6,027 bases of DNA from Acidobacteriaceae bacterium. Lineage in GTDB: Bacteria; Acidobacteriota; Terriglobia; Terriglobales; Acidobacteriaceae. The notes under the pieces are model-generated. The model ran no database searches, was not told the origin of the DNA, and saw only the letters and a list, made by a program, of their open reading frames with translations. Position 1 is the stretch's first letter. Each line of letters opens with the position of its first letter. A program made the position numbers and the translations under genes. The DNA is taken from NCBI GenBank assembly GCA_027364815.1, contig DAHXOQ010000181.1:1-6027 (forward strand). The letters run 5' to 3'. Below, in pieces: positions 5,971-6,027 of the stretch.

Positions 5971-6027
5971 AGCGATGCCTACTCCTGCTGTTGCTGCTGT
6001 TTTGCCGAGTCGCACCAGCCCAAGTCG
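5967..6027 (+). CDS. Exported protein of unknown function, N-terminal signal peptide only
   Basis: An ATG at 5967 overlaps the MoxR stop (ATGA) and has GGAGG nine nt upstream, so it is very probably translated by coupling. The 20 visible residues are MKR, a run of seven leucines, then FCRVAPAQV. This is a textbook Sec signal peptide with a likely cleavage after APA. There is no lipobox, because the residue before the Cys is Phe, so a type I signal is favoured. The reading frame is cut by the right edge and nothing of the mature protein is visible. The product is expected in the periplasm or beyond, which is odd for a direct partner of a cytoplasmic MoxR ATPase unless it is membrane-anchored further along. 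Confidence 0.75.
   Translation, partial: MKRCLLLLLLLFCRVAPAQV

Noticed and set aside
3104..6027. CRISPR array or transposon terminal repeats
   Set aside because: No regularly spaced repeats, no transposase and no paired terminal inverted repeats were seen. The only mobility genes are the integrase and excisionase-like pair.

Overview
The window is best read as a junction between an ordinary chromosomal region (left, about 1-3026) and the left end of an integrated mobile element (right, about 3104-6027). The initiator tRNA gene at 3027-3103 marks the boundary. The host is probably an acidobacterium of the Terriglobia type. This is inferred from the style of the secreted glycoside hydrolase: a lipoprotein signal, a Gly/Pro linker, a chitobiase-C-terminal-like/Fn3-associated domain, a GH30 barrel and a CBM6. 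No ribosomal marker is present to confirm it.

Left, chromosomal part. An aldose-1-epimerase-like gene runs off the left edge on the minus strand (1-260). Upstream of it, also on the minus strand, is a large surface lipoprotein of glycoside hydrolase family 30 with a C-terminal CBM6 (421-2577, probable GTG start). Two hairpins separate the pair, one with a T-tract that looks like an intrinsic terminator for the GH30 gene. Together they suggest polysaccharide breakdown outside the cell and sugar handling inside it. About 415 bp of non-coding DNA, with two perfect inverted repeats, separates the GH30 start from the tRNA promoter.

Boundary. A tRNA-fMet(CAT) gene with encoded CCA lies at 3027-3103. 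It has a good promoter whose -10 box sits almost directly against the mature 5' end. Downstream are a tandem 10-bp direct repeat and a terminator-like structure. About 100 bp past the tRNA is the end of a tyrosine-recombinase integrase gene pointing toward it, the usual layout of an integrative element inserted at a tRNA 3' end. The distal attachment site is not in this window.

Right, element part. A small excisionase-like HTH gene (4529-4819) and the integrase (3200-4522) form a tight minus-strand operon. The integrase carries all the expected catalytic residues plus an inserted Cys/His zinc-binding module just before its HxxR motif. A 230-bp divergent control region follows, with a perfect 10-bp inverted repeat that places the sequence TTGACC on both strands. 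A CoxD-like MoxR AAA+ ATPase (5050-5970) then runs rightward, coupled by an ATGA overlap to an exported protein of which only the signal peptide is visible (5967 to the edge). The cargo's function cannot be determined from this window. A MoxR ATPase coupled to an exported protein on an integrative element is the most interesting lead, and the sequence beyond 6027 is needed to interpret it.
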